A program made the translations under genes and the position numbers. Source: Paenibacillus sophorae (GTDB taxonomy: Bacteria; Bacillota; Bacilli; Paenibacillales; Paenibacillaceae). Taken from it: a DNA stretch of 64,000 bases. The stretch's first letter is position 1. Each line of letters starts with the position of its first letter. Below are positions 24,497 through 33,050 of this stretch, one piece after another. Under the pieces are notes generated by a model. That model did not search any database and was not told where the DNA came from. It was given only the letters and a program-made list of their open reading frames with translations. The stretch is from the NCBI RefSeq assembly GCF_018966525.1, contig NZ_CP076607.1, forward strand, positions 3,348,001 through 3,412,000, read 5' to 3'.

Positions 24497-26098
24497 ATGA
24501 AAAAAAACAGATCACTTATTCAGGACCGCGATGCGAGGGCTTCTGGCGATACAGCATCTGGAGCCGATAACCTTAATATTTCGAATAATCTTGAGCAGAC
24601 GCTCGACAACGTCACGCGTGAGCTCGGTTTCAGTCCCGATCTGAAAATCCGGAAGTTTCAGATCGGTTCGGCTGAACCGGTCTGGGTGGCCGCCGTTTTT
24701 ATGGATGGATTGATCAACACCGTAGCCGTTGATGAATTCGTGATGGGAGCATTGTTCGATAATTCCGCCGATGCTGCGGAAGGAATGCCGCGGGAGCCGC
24801 AGGAAAGGTTTCAGTTTATTCTGGACAGGGCGCTGGAGCTAGGCGAAACCGCAGTCAAAGATGATTGGAACGACATGATGCTCTCCCTTCTGTCGGGCAA
24901 CACCATCATTTTGGTGGACGGTTGCAGCAAGGCCATCGTGGGAGGAACGAAAGGGGGGGAATGGCGGACCGTTGCAGAGCCTTCCTCCCAAATTGTGATA
25001 CGGGGACCTAAAGACTCCTTTGTCGAGTCGCTAATTACGAATATTGCGCTGATCCGCAGACGGATCAAATCGCCGAAACTTTGGATTGAATTTATGAAAA
25101 TCGGCTCAGTGACGAATACGGACGTTGCCCTTTTGTATATGAAAGGCAGGGCGGATGACAAAGTCGTTGACCAGGTAAGAATGCGCCTGAAAAAAATCGA
25201 CATTGAAGCGGTTCTGGAATCCAGCTATATTGAGCAGCTCATACAGGATAAAGTGTTTACCCCATTCCCCACGGTCTATAATACGGAGCGCCCGGATGTG
25301 TCGGCGGCCAATTTGCTGGAGGGTAGAGTCGTTCTGATTGTTGACGGTACGCCTTTTGTGCTTGTTGTACCTACGGTTTTAGCCCAATTTCTGCAATCGA
25401 CCGATGATTATACTCAGAGATTTGACAGTGCCACACTCATGCGATTGGTGCGTTATATGAGCTTGATCATTCTGCTTCTGGGCCCCTCGGTTTATATTGC
25501 ACTTACCACCTTCCATTACGAAATGGTACCGACGCCCATGCTGATCAGCCTGCTGGCCCAGCGGGAGAACGTTCCTTTTCCGGCTGCGATCGAAGCGATG
25601 ATCATGGAGGCCGCGTTTGAAATCCTGAGGGAGGCCGGCATCCGGATGCCGAGAGCGGTAGGACAGACCGTATCGATTGTCGGCGCCTTGATTCTAGGCA
25701 CGGCCGTAGTGGAAGCGGGTATTATTACGCCGGTCATGGTTATTGTGGTTGCCCTTACCGGTATTGCAAGCTTTGCCATTCCCTCTTACAACCTCGCGGT
25801 CGCGGGCCGAATTATCCGTTTTGGATTTATGGTGGCCGCGTCCATGTTTGGATTCTATGGGATTACTCTGGGACTGATTGTATTGATTGCCCATATAAAC
25901 AGCCTGCAATCATTCGGTACTCCCTATCTAGCCCCGCTCAGCCCGTTTTCCATAAGAGGGCAAAAGGATACGGTTATTAGAGTGCCTATGTTTCTGGTCA
26001 GTCTCAGGCCCAATAAGCTTGGATACATGAAAGACGACAAGTCAGGTAAGCGCAAGGGGACAGCCGGTACAGGGAAGGATGGGCAGAGTGGTGCTTAA
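24497..26098 (+). CDS. GerA-type spore germination receptor subunit A
   Basis: The 533-residue protein belongs to the GerAA/GerKA family (PF03323). It has a hydrophilic N-terminal domain (about residues 1-285) with 'VAAVFMDGLIN' and 'GNTIILVDG', followed by four or five transmembrane helices (about 290-480) with 'RYMSLIILLLGPSVYIAL' and 'QTVSIVGALILGTAVVEAGI'. It sits in the inner spore membrane and, with the B and C subunits, forms a nutrient-gated receptor that starts germination. The gene order A-C-B here resembles gerK rather than gerA. The 5' upstream region has a TGAATA (24433-24438) that could be part of a forespore sigma-G promoter, but the -10 match is poor. Confidence 0.93.
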   Translation: MKKNRSLIQDRDARASGDTASGADNLNISNNLEQTLDNVTRELGFSPDLKIRKFQIGSAEPVWVAAVFMDGLINTVAVDEFVMGALFDNSADAAEGMPREPQERFQFILDRALELGETAVKDDWNDMMLSLLSGNTIILVDGCSKAIVGGTKGGEWRTVAEPSSQIVIRGPKDSFVESLITNIALIRRRIKSPKLWIEFMKIGSVTNTDVALLYMKGRADDKVVDQVRMRLKKIDIEAVLESSYIEQLIQDKVFTPFPTVYNTERPDVSAANLLEGRVVLIVDGTPFVLVVPTVLAQFLQSTDDYTQRFDSATLMRLVRYMSLIILLLGPSVYIALTTFHYEMVPTPMLISLLAQRENVPFPAAIEAMIMEAAFEILREAGIRMPRAVGQTVSIVGALILGTAVVEAGIITPVMVIVVALTGIASFAIPSYNLAVAGRIIRFGFMVAASMFGFYGITLGLIVLIAHINSLQSFGTPYLAPLSPFSIRGQKDTVIRVPMFLVSLRPNKLGYMKDDKSGKRKGTAGTGKDGQSGA

Positions 26099-27299
26099 AT
26101 TTTGGAAGCTGCTTGTGGTGTCGGGGCTTCTTCTTTTTGAGGCCGGTTGTTGGGACAGCGTTGAACTGAACAAAAGAGCGATTGTTTCAGGCGTATCTAT
26201 CGATAAGGGGCTGACGGAGGACAAAAAATACAGCGTGTCCTTCCAAGTCATCGTGGCGGATGAAATAACCGGGAAAAACAGCAGGGGGAACGCCCCTGTC
26301 GCTTTATATAAAGGAAGCGGCCGGTCCATTTATGAGGCCCTCGGCAACGCTTCCCGTCAATCCGCGAGAATTCTCTCTCTGGGCCATTCGAAGGTGATCA
26401 TCATATCCGAAGACCTCGCTCGTGAAGGGATCCGGGATCTCATGGATATTTTTGAACGGGAATCCGAGATGCGGCTCAGCACCCTGGTCTTTGTGTCCAG
26501 AGGACAGCGGGCGGAAGACATTCTTTCCGTGATGACGATATTCGGCAAAATCCCTGCCAACGACCTTGTACAAAAGCTGGAAACGGGAAACCGCTCCTTC
26601 GGTTACAATTTCCGGATTGAGGTGGATGATGTGATCCGCGGGATTTTGGCTAAAGAGGCAGGGGCGATTATTAACGGCGTGATTGTCAAGGGCGATCCGG
26701 AAGCGGGGGAAACGAAGGCAAATTTGGAGGGCATAAAGCCAAAGGCTATCTTGAAAAACGCCGGTCTTGCCGTATTCAAGCAGGATAAGCTGGAGGCATT
26801 TCAAGATGGCCCTGAGGGAATGGGCCTGAGCCTAATCCATAACAAGCAGAAAGAATATCCGTTATTCCTTGAGCTTGGGAAAAATGAATCCGCCACCTTC
26901 GGTATGTTCAAAGTGCATACCTCTGTCAGGGCCAATGCGAAAGATCCGGAGCATCCGGTTATCTACATCAGCACCCAACAGCAAGCCACCTTGAAGGAAT
27001 ACAACGGTTCTCTGGATATTTCCAAGTCTTCTGTACTAAGAAACTGGGAAAAGCTTCTGAGTGAAGAAACAAAGAAGGAAATCGATGCCGCCGTCAAAGA
27101 GGCCATGCGTCTTAACAGCGATTATATCCGGTTCAATGAGTCCGTGAACCGGGTTAATCCGAAAGGCTGGAAACGGGTGAAGGATCGCTGGGAGTCCATC
27201 TTTCCCCGCTGCGAAGTGCACATTAAGGTGAACACCCTTATCCGTCATACCGAGATGAGGACCCGTTCCTTGCGATCGTCGGAAGAGGGAGAGGAATAG
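26079..27299 (+). CDS. Ger(x)C family spore germination lipoprotein
   Basis: The 406-residue protein is the C subunit of a germination receptor: a signal peptide with lipobox 'EAGC' (Cys about 24), 'WDSVELNKRAIVSGVSID' right after it (a GerAC hallmark) and a C-terminal domain ending in 'VNPKGWKRVKDRW'. It is attached to the outer face of the spore inner membrane. Its start overlaps the end of the A gene by 20 bases, so translation should be coupled; GTG 26088 or 26091 would be better spaced from AAGGATGG. It is followed by the B subunit after 15 bases. Confidence 0.93.
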   Translation: MGRVVLKFWKLLVVSGLLLFEAGCWDSVELNKRAIVSGVSIDKGLTEDKKYSVSFQVIVADEITGKNSRGNAPVALYKGSGRSIYEALGNASRQSARILSLGHSKVIIISEDLAREGIRDLMDIFERESEMRLSTLVFVSRGQRAEDILSVMTIFGKIPANDLVQKLETGNRSFGYNFRIEVDDVIRGILAKEAGAIINGVIVKGDPEAGETKANLEGIKPKAILKNAGLAVFKQDKLEAFQDGPEGMGLSLIHNKQKEYPLFLELGKNESATFGMFKVHTSVRANAKDPEHPVIYISTQQQATLKEYNGSLDISKSSVLRNWEKLLSEETKKEIDAAVKEAMRLNSDYIRFNESVNRVNPKGWKRVKDRWESIFPRCEVHIKVNTLIRHTEMRTRSLRSSEEGEE

Positions 27300-27314
27300 G
27301 AATGGAGGGATTTC

Positions 27315-28415
27315 ATGCGGGAGATCAGAATAGGATCACTACATTTTTTTTCCCTGGTTCTTATGTTTGAGCTGGGGACGGCTCTTGTCGTCAATGTTGG
27401 AATGGAAGCCGGCAGAGACGCCTGGATAGCCATCTTCCTGGGCTGTTTGGTGGGTATACTTATCTATACCGGTTACAATTATCTATTCAAGTTGTATCCC
27501 GATCTGCCATTATCCGGCTATGCGCGGGCGATTCTCGGCAAACCGCTTGGGTCGGTCGTGGTCATTCTTTATGCGGTTATCTTCTTGAATGGAGCCGGTC
27601 GTGATATGCGGGATGGAAGTGCTCTGCTGGTTATGGCCGCCCTGAACCGAACGCCGATCATGATCGTTGCCGCGATGATGATTTTATCTTGCGGATACGT
27701 GTTGCATAAAGGATTGGAGGTGCTGGCCCGGACCTCGTTTATTATTATGATCGGTGTGCTGATGATCAGCGGGATTATTACGCTGCTAATGCTTTTTTCG
27801 GGGGAAATGGAATGGTCGCGCCTGCAGCCGATGCTGGGGGATGGAATCAAACCGGTGGCCCTTTCGGTGATCCGTTCAAATTATATGTTTCCGTTCGGCG
27901 AAGTCTTCTGTTTCACGATGCTGATGCCTTATGTCGGCGACAAAAAAAGAGCGGTTTGGGTTGTGCCTTCCGCAATCCTGGCAGCCGGATTGATTATCAG
28001 CTACACGGCGCTCCTCAATATTACGGTGCTGGGCAGCGACATGGTGGAGCGTTCTCCGTTTCCTCTGCTATCTACCGTGAGTAAAGCGGCGTTGTCCGAT
28101 TTTATTCAGCGATTGGACGTTTTGGTGGTAATGCTGCTGATTATCGGTGTTTTTTTCAAAGTAGCCGTTTACTACGGTGCGGCGGTGATCGCCATCTCGG
28201 ATCTGTTCAATCTTCCATACCGGATGTTGATTATTCCCTCAGCGATTATCATTTTATTATCCGGTATGCTGGATTCGCGAAGTTTTGTTGAGCATCTGGA
28301 GGAAGGCGGGGAGATGCTTACCTTCGTATATCCCGTCTTTACTATTGTCATTCCGGCCGTCCTGATTATTGTCGCCGCCTTCAGGAATTATCGTTCGAGT
28401 TCCCGACCGGGCTGA
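27315..28415 (+). CDS. GerB-type endospore germination permease
   Basis: The 366-residue integral membrane protein of the GerAB/KB/YndE family (spore permease, related to the APC amino-acid transporters) has about ten transmembrane helices. It starts with 'MREIRIGSLHFFSLVLMFELGTALV' region and carries the 'AGRDMRDGSALLV' segment. The B subunit holds the nutrient binding site in known receptors; the ligand here is unknown. An ATG 15 bases after the C gene is preceded by GGAGGG. Its 3' end overlaps the antisense small gene by 28 bases, which is unusual. Confidence 0.93.
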   Translation: MREIRIGSLHFFSLVLMFELGTALVVNVGMEAGRDAWIAIFLGCLVGILIYTGYNYLFKLYPDLPLSGYARAILGKPLGSVVVILYAVIFLNGAGRDMRDGSALLVMAALNRTPIMIVAAMMILSCGYVLHKGLEVLARTSFIIMIGVLMISGIITLLMLFSGEMEWSRLQPMLGDGIKPVALSVIRSNYMFPFGEVFCFTMLMPYVGDKKRAVWVVPSAILAAGLIISYTALLNITVLGSDMVERSPFPLLSTVSKAALSDFIQRLDVLVVMLLIIGVFFKVAVYYGAAVIAISDLFNLPYRMLIIPSAIIILLSGMLDSRSFVEHLEEGGEMLTFVYPVFTIVIPAVLIIVAAFRNYRSSSRPG

Positions 28416-28645
28416 TTCCCGGTAATCCAATGGATAAGATCCGGGATAAGGAAACTTGCGGCCAGGGTAATCATCAGTATTTTTTCGGCTTGAGTAGTAA
28501 TAGTGAAAGGGAACAGGGTGTTAATATTGGTAATACCGTACCCGAACATCCAGTCCACAAAATACAACAGAAGAATGGTAAGGGTGCCAGACAGGACCAC
28601 AGCGGCGTATTTTTTCAGCAGCATCTTTCTTATTCGTTTCTTCAC
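28388..28645 (-). CDS. Small two-helix membrane protein antisense to the end of the germination operon
   Basis: The frame gives 85 residues from a GTG at 28645, preceded by a strong AAAGGAG at nine bases. The protein begins MKKRIRKMLLKKYAAV, has two hydrophobic segments (about residues 11-29 and 48-65) and a polar, charged tail. Strong coding support comes from the ribosome binding site and membrane pattern; a longer start at 28672 is also open. Small two-helix 'D' subunits accompany some GerA-type receptors in spore formers, so a link to germination is possible, but here the gene lies on the opposite strand, overlapping the B gene by 28 bases. The rest of the 28416-28804 interval holds the next gene's promoter region. 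Confidence 0.55.
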   Translation of the reverse strand: MKKRIRKMLLKKYAAVVLSGTLTILLLYFVDWMFGYGITNINTLFPFTITTQAEKILMITLAASFLIPDLIHWITGNQPGRELER

Positions 28646-28766
28646 GGGTTTCAGCTCCTTTGCCTTATACAATAGTATGGGTCGGGAAGCCTTTCGTCAT
28701 GCGCTTTGTGTCAAATCTTGCAGATGCTTTTGGACGGACAGCTTATCTTTCCTCACGATTTATGTT

Positions 28767-28787
28767 ACATTAGTATGAAACTAATGT
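28767..28787 (+). repeat. Inverted repeat at the predicted promoter of the homocysteine methyltransferase gene
   Basis: ACATTAGT (28767-28774) and ACTAATGT (28780-28787) are perfect inverted copies around a five-base loop ATGAA. They lie two bases before the GGGAGGGG ribosome binding site and overlap a possible -10 box (TACATT, 28766-28771). An operator or a translation-controlling hairpin is possible. Confidence 0.5.
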
Positions 28788-28804
28788 CAGGGAGGGGCTG
28801 CTCT

Positions 28805-30676
28805 GTGAAGCTGGATTTGCGGTCTGCCTGGGCCGCCAAAGTGCTGGTCGGCGACGGGGCAATGGGAACCTTTTTGTATCAGAAAGGATTTCCCGTCGGC
28901 ATATCATATGAAGAATTGAATCTGACCTCGCCTGAGGTTATAGAAGAAGTGCATCGAAGCTATATTGAGGCGGGTGCGGAACTGCTGGAGAGCAATACGT
29001 ATTCGGCCAACTACGATAAACTGTCAAAGTTCGGTCTGGAGTCCAAGGTGAAGGAGATTAACCGGGCCGGGATTAGAATCGCCAGAAAAGCTGCCGGCAG
29101 CACTGGGTATGTCGTGGGTGCCGTTGGGTCGATCCGTGCTGGCAAGCGAGCCAGTCTGTCCGCTTCCGAATTGAAGAAATACTTCGGCCAGCAGATCGGC
29201 GCGATGCTCGAAGAAGATGTGGACGGCATTCTGCTGGAAACGTTCTACGACTTGGAGGAACTCCATCTTGCGCTTAGAACCGCGCGCAAGCTAAGCAATC
29301 TCCCCGTCATCTGCCAGTTCGCTGTTGATGAAACCGCAATGACGATGGACGGGCTGACGCTTCCGGAGGCATTCCGTGTTCTGGAAGAGGACGGCGCGGA
29401 TGTTATCGGCTTTAACTGCCGCACCGGTCCGATAGGCATCAAAAGAGCGCTGGGCACCCTCCAGGGCAAGTTGACGCTGCCGGTGTCGGTATATCCGAAC
29501 GCGGGATTGGCCGACTATGTGGACGGCCACTACAAATACGGCGCATCGCCTGAATATTTCGGCGAGATGGCGAGTGCATTCGCCGACATGGGCTGCCGGA
29601 TCATAGGCGGCTGCTGCGGAACGACGCCGCAGCATATCGCCGAAATTTCGGCGGCGCTTACAGGCTATGAACCGCTCCCTCTGCCGGAGGCGGTCCAGCG
29701 GGAGAAGACAAGCGTCCGAATACAGGAGAGCCTTGCGGATGATTCCTTCGCGGACGGAGGAGAACCAACCCTTATCGATCTCGTGAAGGAACGGCATACG
29801 GTGATCGTGGAACTGGACCCGCCGCGGGATCTCGATATATCGAAATTCATGAAGGGAGCGGAAGCGCTTCGCAGGGCAGGCGCAGATGCGCTGACCCTCG
29901 CGGACAATTCGCTGGCTGTCAGCCGCATGTGCAATATGGCGCTCGGTTCGCTGGTTCAGCAAAAGACGGGTTTGCGTCCGTTGGTGCACATTGCCTGCCG
30001 GGACCGCAATCTGATCGGCACCCAATCGCATTTGATGGGCCTCGATGCGCTTCGCATCGACCATGTGCTTGCCGTTACGGGCGATCCGGCGCGGTTTGGA
30101 GATCTTCCGGGTTCCAGTTCGGTATACGATTTGACGTCATTCGAGATCATCCGGATGATCAAGCAGCTCAATGACGGTATCGCTTTCTCGGGCAAGGCGC
30201 TCAAGCAGAAAGCCAAGTTCGTCATCGGGGCGGCGTTTAACCCTAACGTGAAGCATTTGGGGAAGGCGGTCGAGCGTCTGGAGAAGAAGATCGCATTCGG
30301 AGCCGACTATATCATGACCCAGCCGGTATACGACAAGGAATTGATTCATACCATCGCTGATAGCACGGCTCACCTGAACATCCCTATATTCATCGGCATC
30401 ATGCCGCTGGCCAGCGGACGTAACGCCGAGTATCTTCATAACGAGGTGCCCGGCATTCAACTGTCCGAAGAGGTGCGCAGCCGGATGAAAGGGCTGGAGG
30501 GTGAAGCGGGACGGGCCGAAGGGGTAGCGATCGCCAAGGAACTGCTTGACGCGGCAACGGAACGCTTTAACGGGATCTATTTGATGACTCCATTCATGTT
30601 CTATGAGATGAGCGTTCAGCTCATGGAGCATGTATGGGCGAAGTCGGGTCGCCAATTATCCCCCTTGTTTCGCTAG
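28805..30676 (+). CDS. Bifunctional homocysteine S-methyltransferase / methylenetetrahydrofolate reductase
   Basis: The 623-residue protein has an N-terminal homocysteine S-methyltransferase domain (about residues 1-295; 'GDGAMGTFLYQKG', 'ESNTYSANYDKLS', the zinc cysteines in 'GFNCRTGP' and 'GGCCGTTPQH') and a C-terminal MetF-like FAD domain (about 320-610; 'VELDPPRDLDISKF', 'LTLADNSLA', 'THSLMGLDALRIDHVLAVTGDP'-like). It makes methionine while producing the methyl donor 5-methyltetrahydrofolate, as in B. subtilis YitJ. GTG 28805 follows GGGAGGGG by seven bases. There is no SAM riboswitch upstream, unlike Bacillus yitJ. Transcription may be controlled through the inverted repeat just upstream. 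Confidence 0.9.
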   Translation: MKLDLRSAWAAKVLVGDGAMGTFLYQKGFPVGISYEELNLTSPEVIEEVHRSYIEAGAELLESNTYSANYDKLSKFGLESKVKEINRAGIRIARKAAGSTGYVVGAVGSIRAGKRASLSASELKKYFGQQIGAMLEEDVDGILLETFYDLEELHLALRTARKLSNLPVICQFAVDETAMTMDGLTLPEAFRVLEEDGADVIGFNCRTGPIGIKRALGTLQGKLTLPVSVYPNAGLADYVDGHYKYGASPEYFGEMASAFADMGCRIIGGCCGTTPQHIAEISAALTGYEPLPLPEAVQREKTSVRIQESLADDSFADGGEPTLIDLVKERHTVIVELDPPRDLDISKFMKGAEALRRAGADALTLADNSLAVSRMCNMALGSLVQQKTGLRPLVHIACRDRNLIGTQSHLMGLDALRIDHVLAVTGDPARFGDLPGSSSVYDLTSFEIIRMIKQLNDGIAFSGKALKQKAKFVIGAAFNPNVKHLGKAVERLEKKIAFGADYIMTQPVYDKELIHTIADSTAHLNIPIFIGIMPLASGRNAEYLHNEVPGIQLSEEVRSRMKGLEGEAGRAEGVAIAKELLDAATERFNGIYLMTPFMFYEMSVQLMEHVWAKSGRQLSPLFR

Positions 30677-30714
30677 AAAGAATCATTTACAATAGTGTAA
30701 CGGATGTGATACCG

Positions 30715-31608
30715 ATGTCATTTAGCATGACCGGATACGGTCAATCGTCGAGGCATTATGGCGGCAGCAAGATCGTTTTCGAAGTCAAATCGGTGAATCA
30801 CCGTTACTGCGAAATCGTGCTGCGGATGCCTCGGGAGTGGAACGGGTTTGAGGATGCGCTGCGAAGAAAAGTCCAGCAATACGTCAGACGCGGCCGGGTG
30901 GATGTCGTTATCAATAGGGAGCACGAGGAGAACGCGGGCGGGCAGGTTCTGAACCGTTTAGCCGTGAAATCCTACCTGGCGGCGGCGGAAGCGCTGAAGA
31001 AGGAATTTGGCGTGAACGGAGAGCTGGATCTGAAGGGCTTGCTGACTCTGCCCGGAGTTATGGAGAACGGCGAGGACTCCTTGACCGCTCTTCCGGAGAA
31101 TGGCGATTCCTTTCAAGAGCTGCTTGTAAACGGATTGGAAGAAAGCGTCAAGGCTCTGGTAGAAATGCGTGTCCGGGAAGGGCGCTTCTTGGCTGCCGAC
31201 ATTGCGGAACGGCTGAGCAGGCTTGAGGAATTGCATGGCGCAATGAGCGGAATGGCTCCTGCCGCCGTGATTGAATTCAGGGACAAGCTTCGGCAGCGGC
31301 TCGAAATTCTTCAAGACGGCACGCTCCCTTTTGACGAACATAAATTCGGAATGGAAGTAGCTATTTTCGCAGACCGCTCCAATATCGATGAAGAGCTGAC
31401 ACGTCTGCGCAGCCATTTTGAGCAGTGCAGGATTTTGCTGGACAGCGGGGAGCCGATTGGCCGGAAACTGGATTTTCTCATACAGGAGATGAACCGGGAA
31501 ACGAATACGATCGGATCCAAATGCAATCATGTGGGGATTAGCAGCTGCGTTGTTGAGATGAAGGCGGAGCTGGAGAAGATCCGCGAGCAGGCTGCCAATA
31601 TGGAGTAG
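30715..31608 (+). CDS. yloC: YicC family endoribonuclease
   Basis: The 297-residue protein is the YicC/YloC family: 'MSFSMTGYGQS' at the start, 'EVKSVNHRYCEI' (about residues 22-33), and the C-terminal DUF1732 region with 'RSNIDEELTRLRSHFEQC' and 'LDFLIQEMNRETNTIGSKC'. YicC was recently shown in E. coli to be an endoribonuclease active in RNA turnover; the Bacillus role is less clear. The start ATG 30715 is taken because it begins the conserved domain; the longer open frame from 30634 overlaps the preceding gene. It starts the syntenic run yloC-remA-gmk-rpoZ-coaBC-priA known from B. subtilis. Confidence 0.93.
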   Translation: MSFSMTGYGQSSRHYGGSKIVFEVKSVNHRYCEIVLRMPREWNGFEDALRRKVQQYVRRGRVDVVINREHEENAGGQVLNRLAVKSYLAAAEALKKEFGVNGELDLKGLLTLPGVMENGEDSLTALPENGDSFQELLVNGLEESVKALVEMRVREGRFLAADIAERLSRLEELHGAMSGMAPAAVIEFRDKLRQRLEILQDGTLPFDEHKFGMEVAIFADRSNIDEELTRLRSHFEQCRILLDSGEPIGRKLDFLIQEMNRETNTIGSKCNHVGISSCVVEMKAELEKIREQAANME

Positions 31609-31654
31609 CGACAGGGCAAGCGAAGATGTAACTAATGGGGGGAACAACCGGAAC

Positions 31655-31915
31655 ATGGCAATCAAACTCATCAACATCGGCTTTGGAAATATAGTATCGG
31701 CCAATCGGATTATTTCCATAGTCAGCCCGGAGTCGGCTCCGATTAAGCGGATTATCCAGGAAGCGAGAGACCGGCATATGCTGATCGACGCTACTTACGG
31801 AAGACGCACCCGTGCCGTCATCATTACGGACAGCGACCATGTCATACTGTCGGCCGTTCAGCCGGAGACCGTGGCGCACAGGCTGTCCAGTAAAGATGAC
31901 GATAATGACGAATAA
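31655..31915 (+). CDS. remA: Extracellular matrix regulator RemA
   Basis: The 86-residue protein matches RemA (YlzA, DUF370): 'INIGFGNIVSANRIISIVSPESAPIKR' region, 'LIDATYGRRTRAVIITDS' and 'VILSAVQPETV'. In B. subtilis RemA is a DNA-binding activator of the biofilm matrix and osmoprotection operons and forms rings. The ATG follows a GGGGGGAAC stretch. It is within the yloC-gmk operon. Confidence 0.96.
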   Translation: MAIKLINIGFGNIVSANRIISIVSPESAPIKRIIQEARDRHMLIDATYGRRTRAVIITDSDHVILSAVQPETVAHRLSSKDDDNDE

Positions 31916-31933
31916 AGATTAATGGAGTGTACT

Positions 31934-32503
31934 ATGTCAAAAGGATTGCTGATCGTATTGTCCGGCCCGTCCGGAGTCGGTAAAGGAACGGTATGCACCG
32001 CATTGCGCCCGAGAATACCGGAGCTCATCTATTCTGTATCGGCGACCACGCGGAAGCCCCGCGAGGGAGAGCAGGACGCAGTCAATTATTTTTTCAAATC
32101 CCGGGAGCAGTTTCTTCAGATGATTGACAACGATGAGCTGCTGGAATACGCGGAATACGTGGGCAACTTTTATGGTACGCCGCGTGATTTCGTAGAACGG
32201 ACGCTGGAAAGCGGAAAAGATATTATCCTTGAAATCGAAGTGCAGGGTGCGCTTAAAGTCAAAGAGAAGTTTCCCGAAGGAATCTTTGTATTTCTTCTTC
32301 CCCCTTCGATGGATGAGCTGAAAGACCGTATTCGCGGACGCGGCACGGAGCATGACGACATTATCAATCACCGTATGACGGTCGCGGAAGACGAAATCAG
32401 CCTGATGCGTCACTATGATTACGCAGTGGTTAACGATGAAATCGATCTTGCCTGCAAACGAATAGAAAGCATTATTATTGCCGAACATTGTAAAATAAGA
32501 TAG
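31934..32503 (+). CDS. gmk: Guanylate kinase
   Basis: The 189-residue enzyme phosphorylates GMP to GDP with ATP. The P-loop is 'SGPSGVGKGTV' (about residues 10-20); the GMP-binding 'SVSATTRKPREGE' (about 36-48) and 'YFFKSREQF' and 'LEIEVQGALKVKEKF' are intact. The ATG at 31934 has GGAG at a seven-base spacing; ATG 31922 is 4 codons upstream. It is placed between remA and rpoZ as in many Firmicutes, and its product supplies GTP and (p)ppGpp synthesis. Confidence 0.97.
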   Translation: MSKGLLIVLSGPSGVGKGTVCTALRPRIPELIYSVSATTRKPREGEQDAVNYFFKSREQFLQMIDNDELLEYAEYVGNFYGTPRDFVERTLESGKDIILEIEVQGALKVKEKFPEGIFVFLLPPSMDELKDRIRGRGTEHDDIINHRMTVAEDEISLMRHYDYAVVNDEIDLACKRIESIIIAEHCKIR

Positions 32504-32545
32504 GCTGGCGATTAATAGTATAAATTTAATTGAAGAGGTGTCCCT

Positions 32546-32758
32546 GTGTTATATCCGTCAATTGATGAAATGATGAACAAAGTCGACAGCAAATATTCGC
32601 TTGTTGTCGCAGCGGCCCGACGGGCAAGACAGCTTCGCGAAGGCAGCCGGTCCGAACTGAAATCTCCGAAATCCCATAAGCAGGTCGGGATTGCGCTTGA
32701 AGAAGTATACAAGGACTACATCACCGTAACCCGGGTAGATGACAAAATCAACGATTAA
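32546..32758 (+). CDS. rpoZ: RNA polymerase omega subunit
   Basis: The 70-residue protein matches the omega subunit (YloH): 'YPSIDEMMNKVDSKYSLVVAAARRARQL' region and the C-terminal 'KQVGIALEEVYKDYITV'. Omega helps fold and stabilise the beta' subunit. It starts at GTG 32546, nine bases after GAGGTG. It follows gmk by 42 bases. Confidence 0.95.
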   Translation: MLYPSIDEMMNKVDSKYSLVVAAARRARQLREGSRSELKSPKSHKQVGIALEEVYKDYITVTRVDDKIND

Positions 32759-32899
32759 ACTTTGAAGAGCAGTATCTTTATTGTGACGATTGGCGCTGCG
32801 GCCCTTTATTAGAATGGAGGGCTGTGGGCGCCGATAGCGCGACTCGTGCGCTTGATTTATGCCTGCATTCCATTTATAGCCCGGACAGGGCTGTTCCTG

Positions 32900-32926
32900 A
32901 CAACCGGAAGGTTGTTATTTTTTTAA
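32900..32926 (+). terminator. Rho-independent terminator after rpoZ
   Basis: ACAACC and GGTTGT with loop GGAA (32900-32915), followed by a T run. The rest of the 32759-33050 gap shows another small hairpin (AGCCCGGACAGGGCT) and no gene. Confidence 0.75.
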
Positions 32927-33050
32927 AATTTTACTTGTATTCAGATTCTTTACGTATATGAGAAACGGTTGCTCACAGATTCAAGCAGGCGCGGCAGCTT
33001 TTTCTCAAACCGGATTCTTTCCGTATACACGGGGAGCAGGAGGGAAGGAA

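Noticed and set aside
32759..33050. Gap between rpoZ and coaBC searched for a missing gene
   Set aside because: Only small hairpins and a terminator were found; the in-frame extension before coaBC is not credible.
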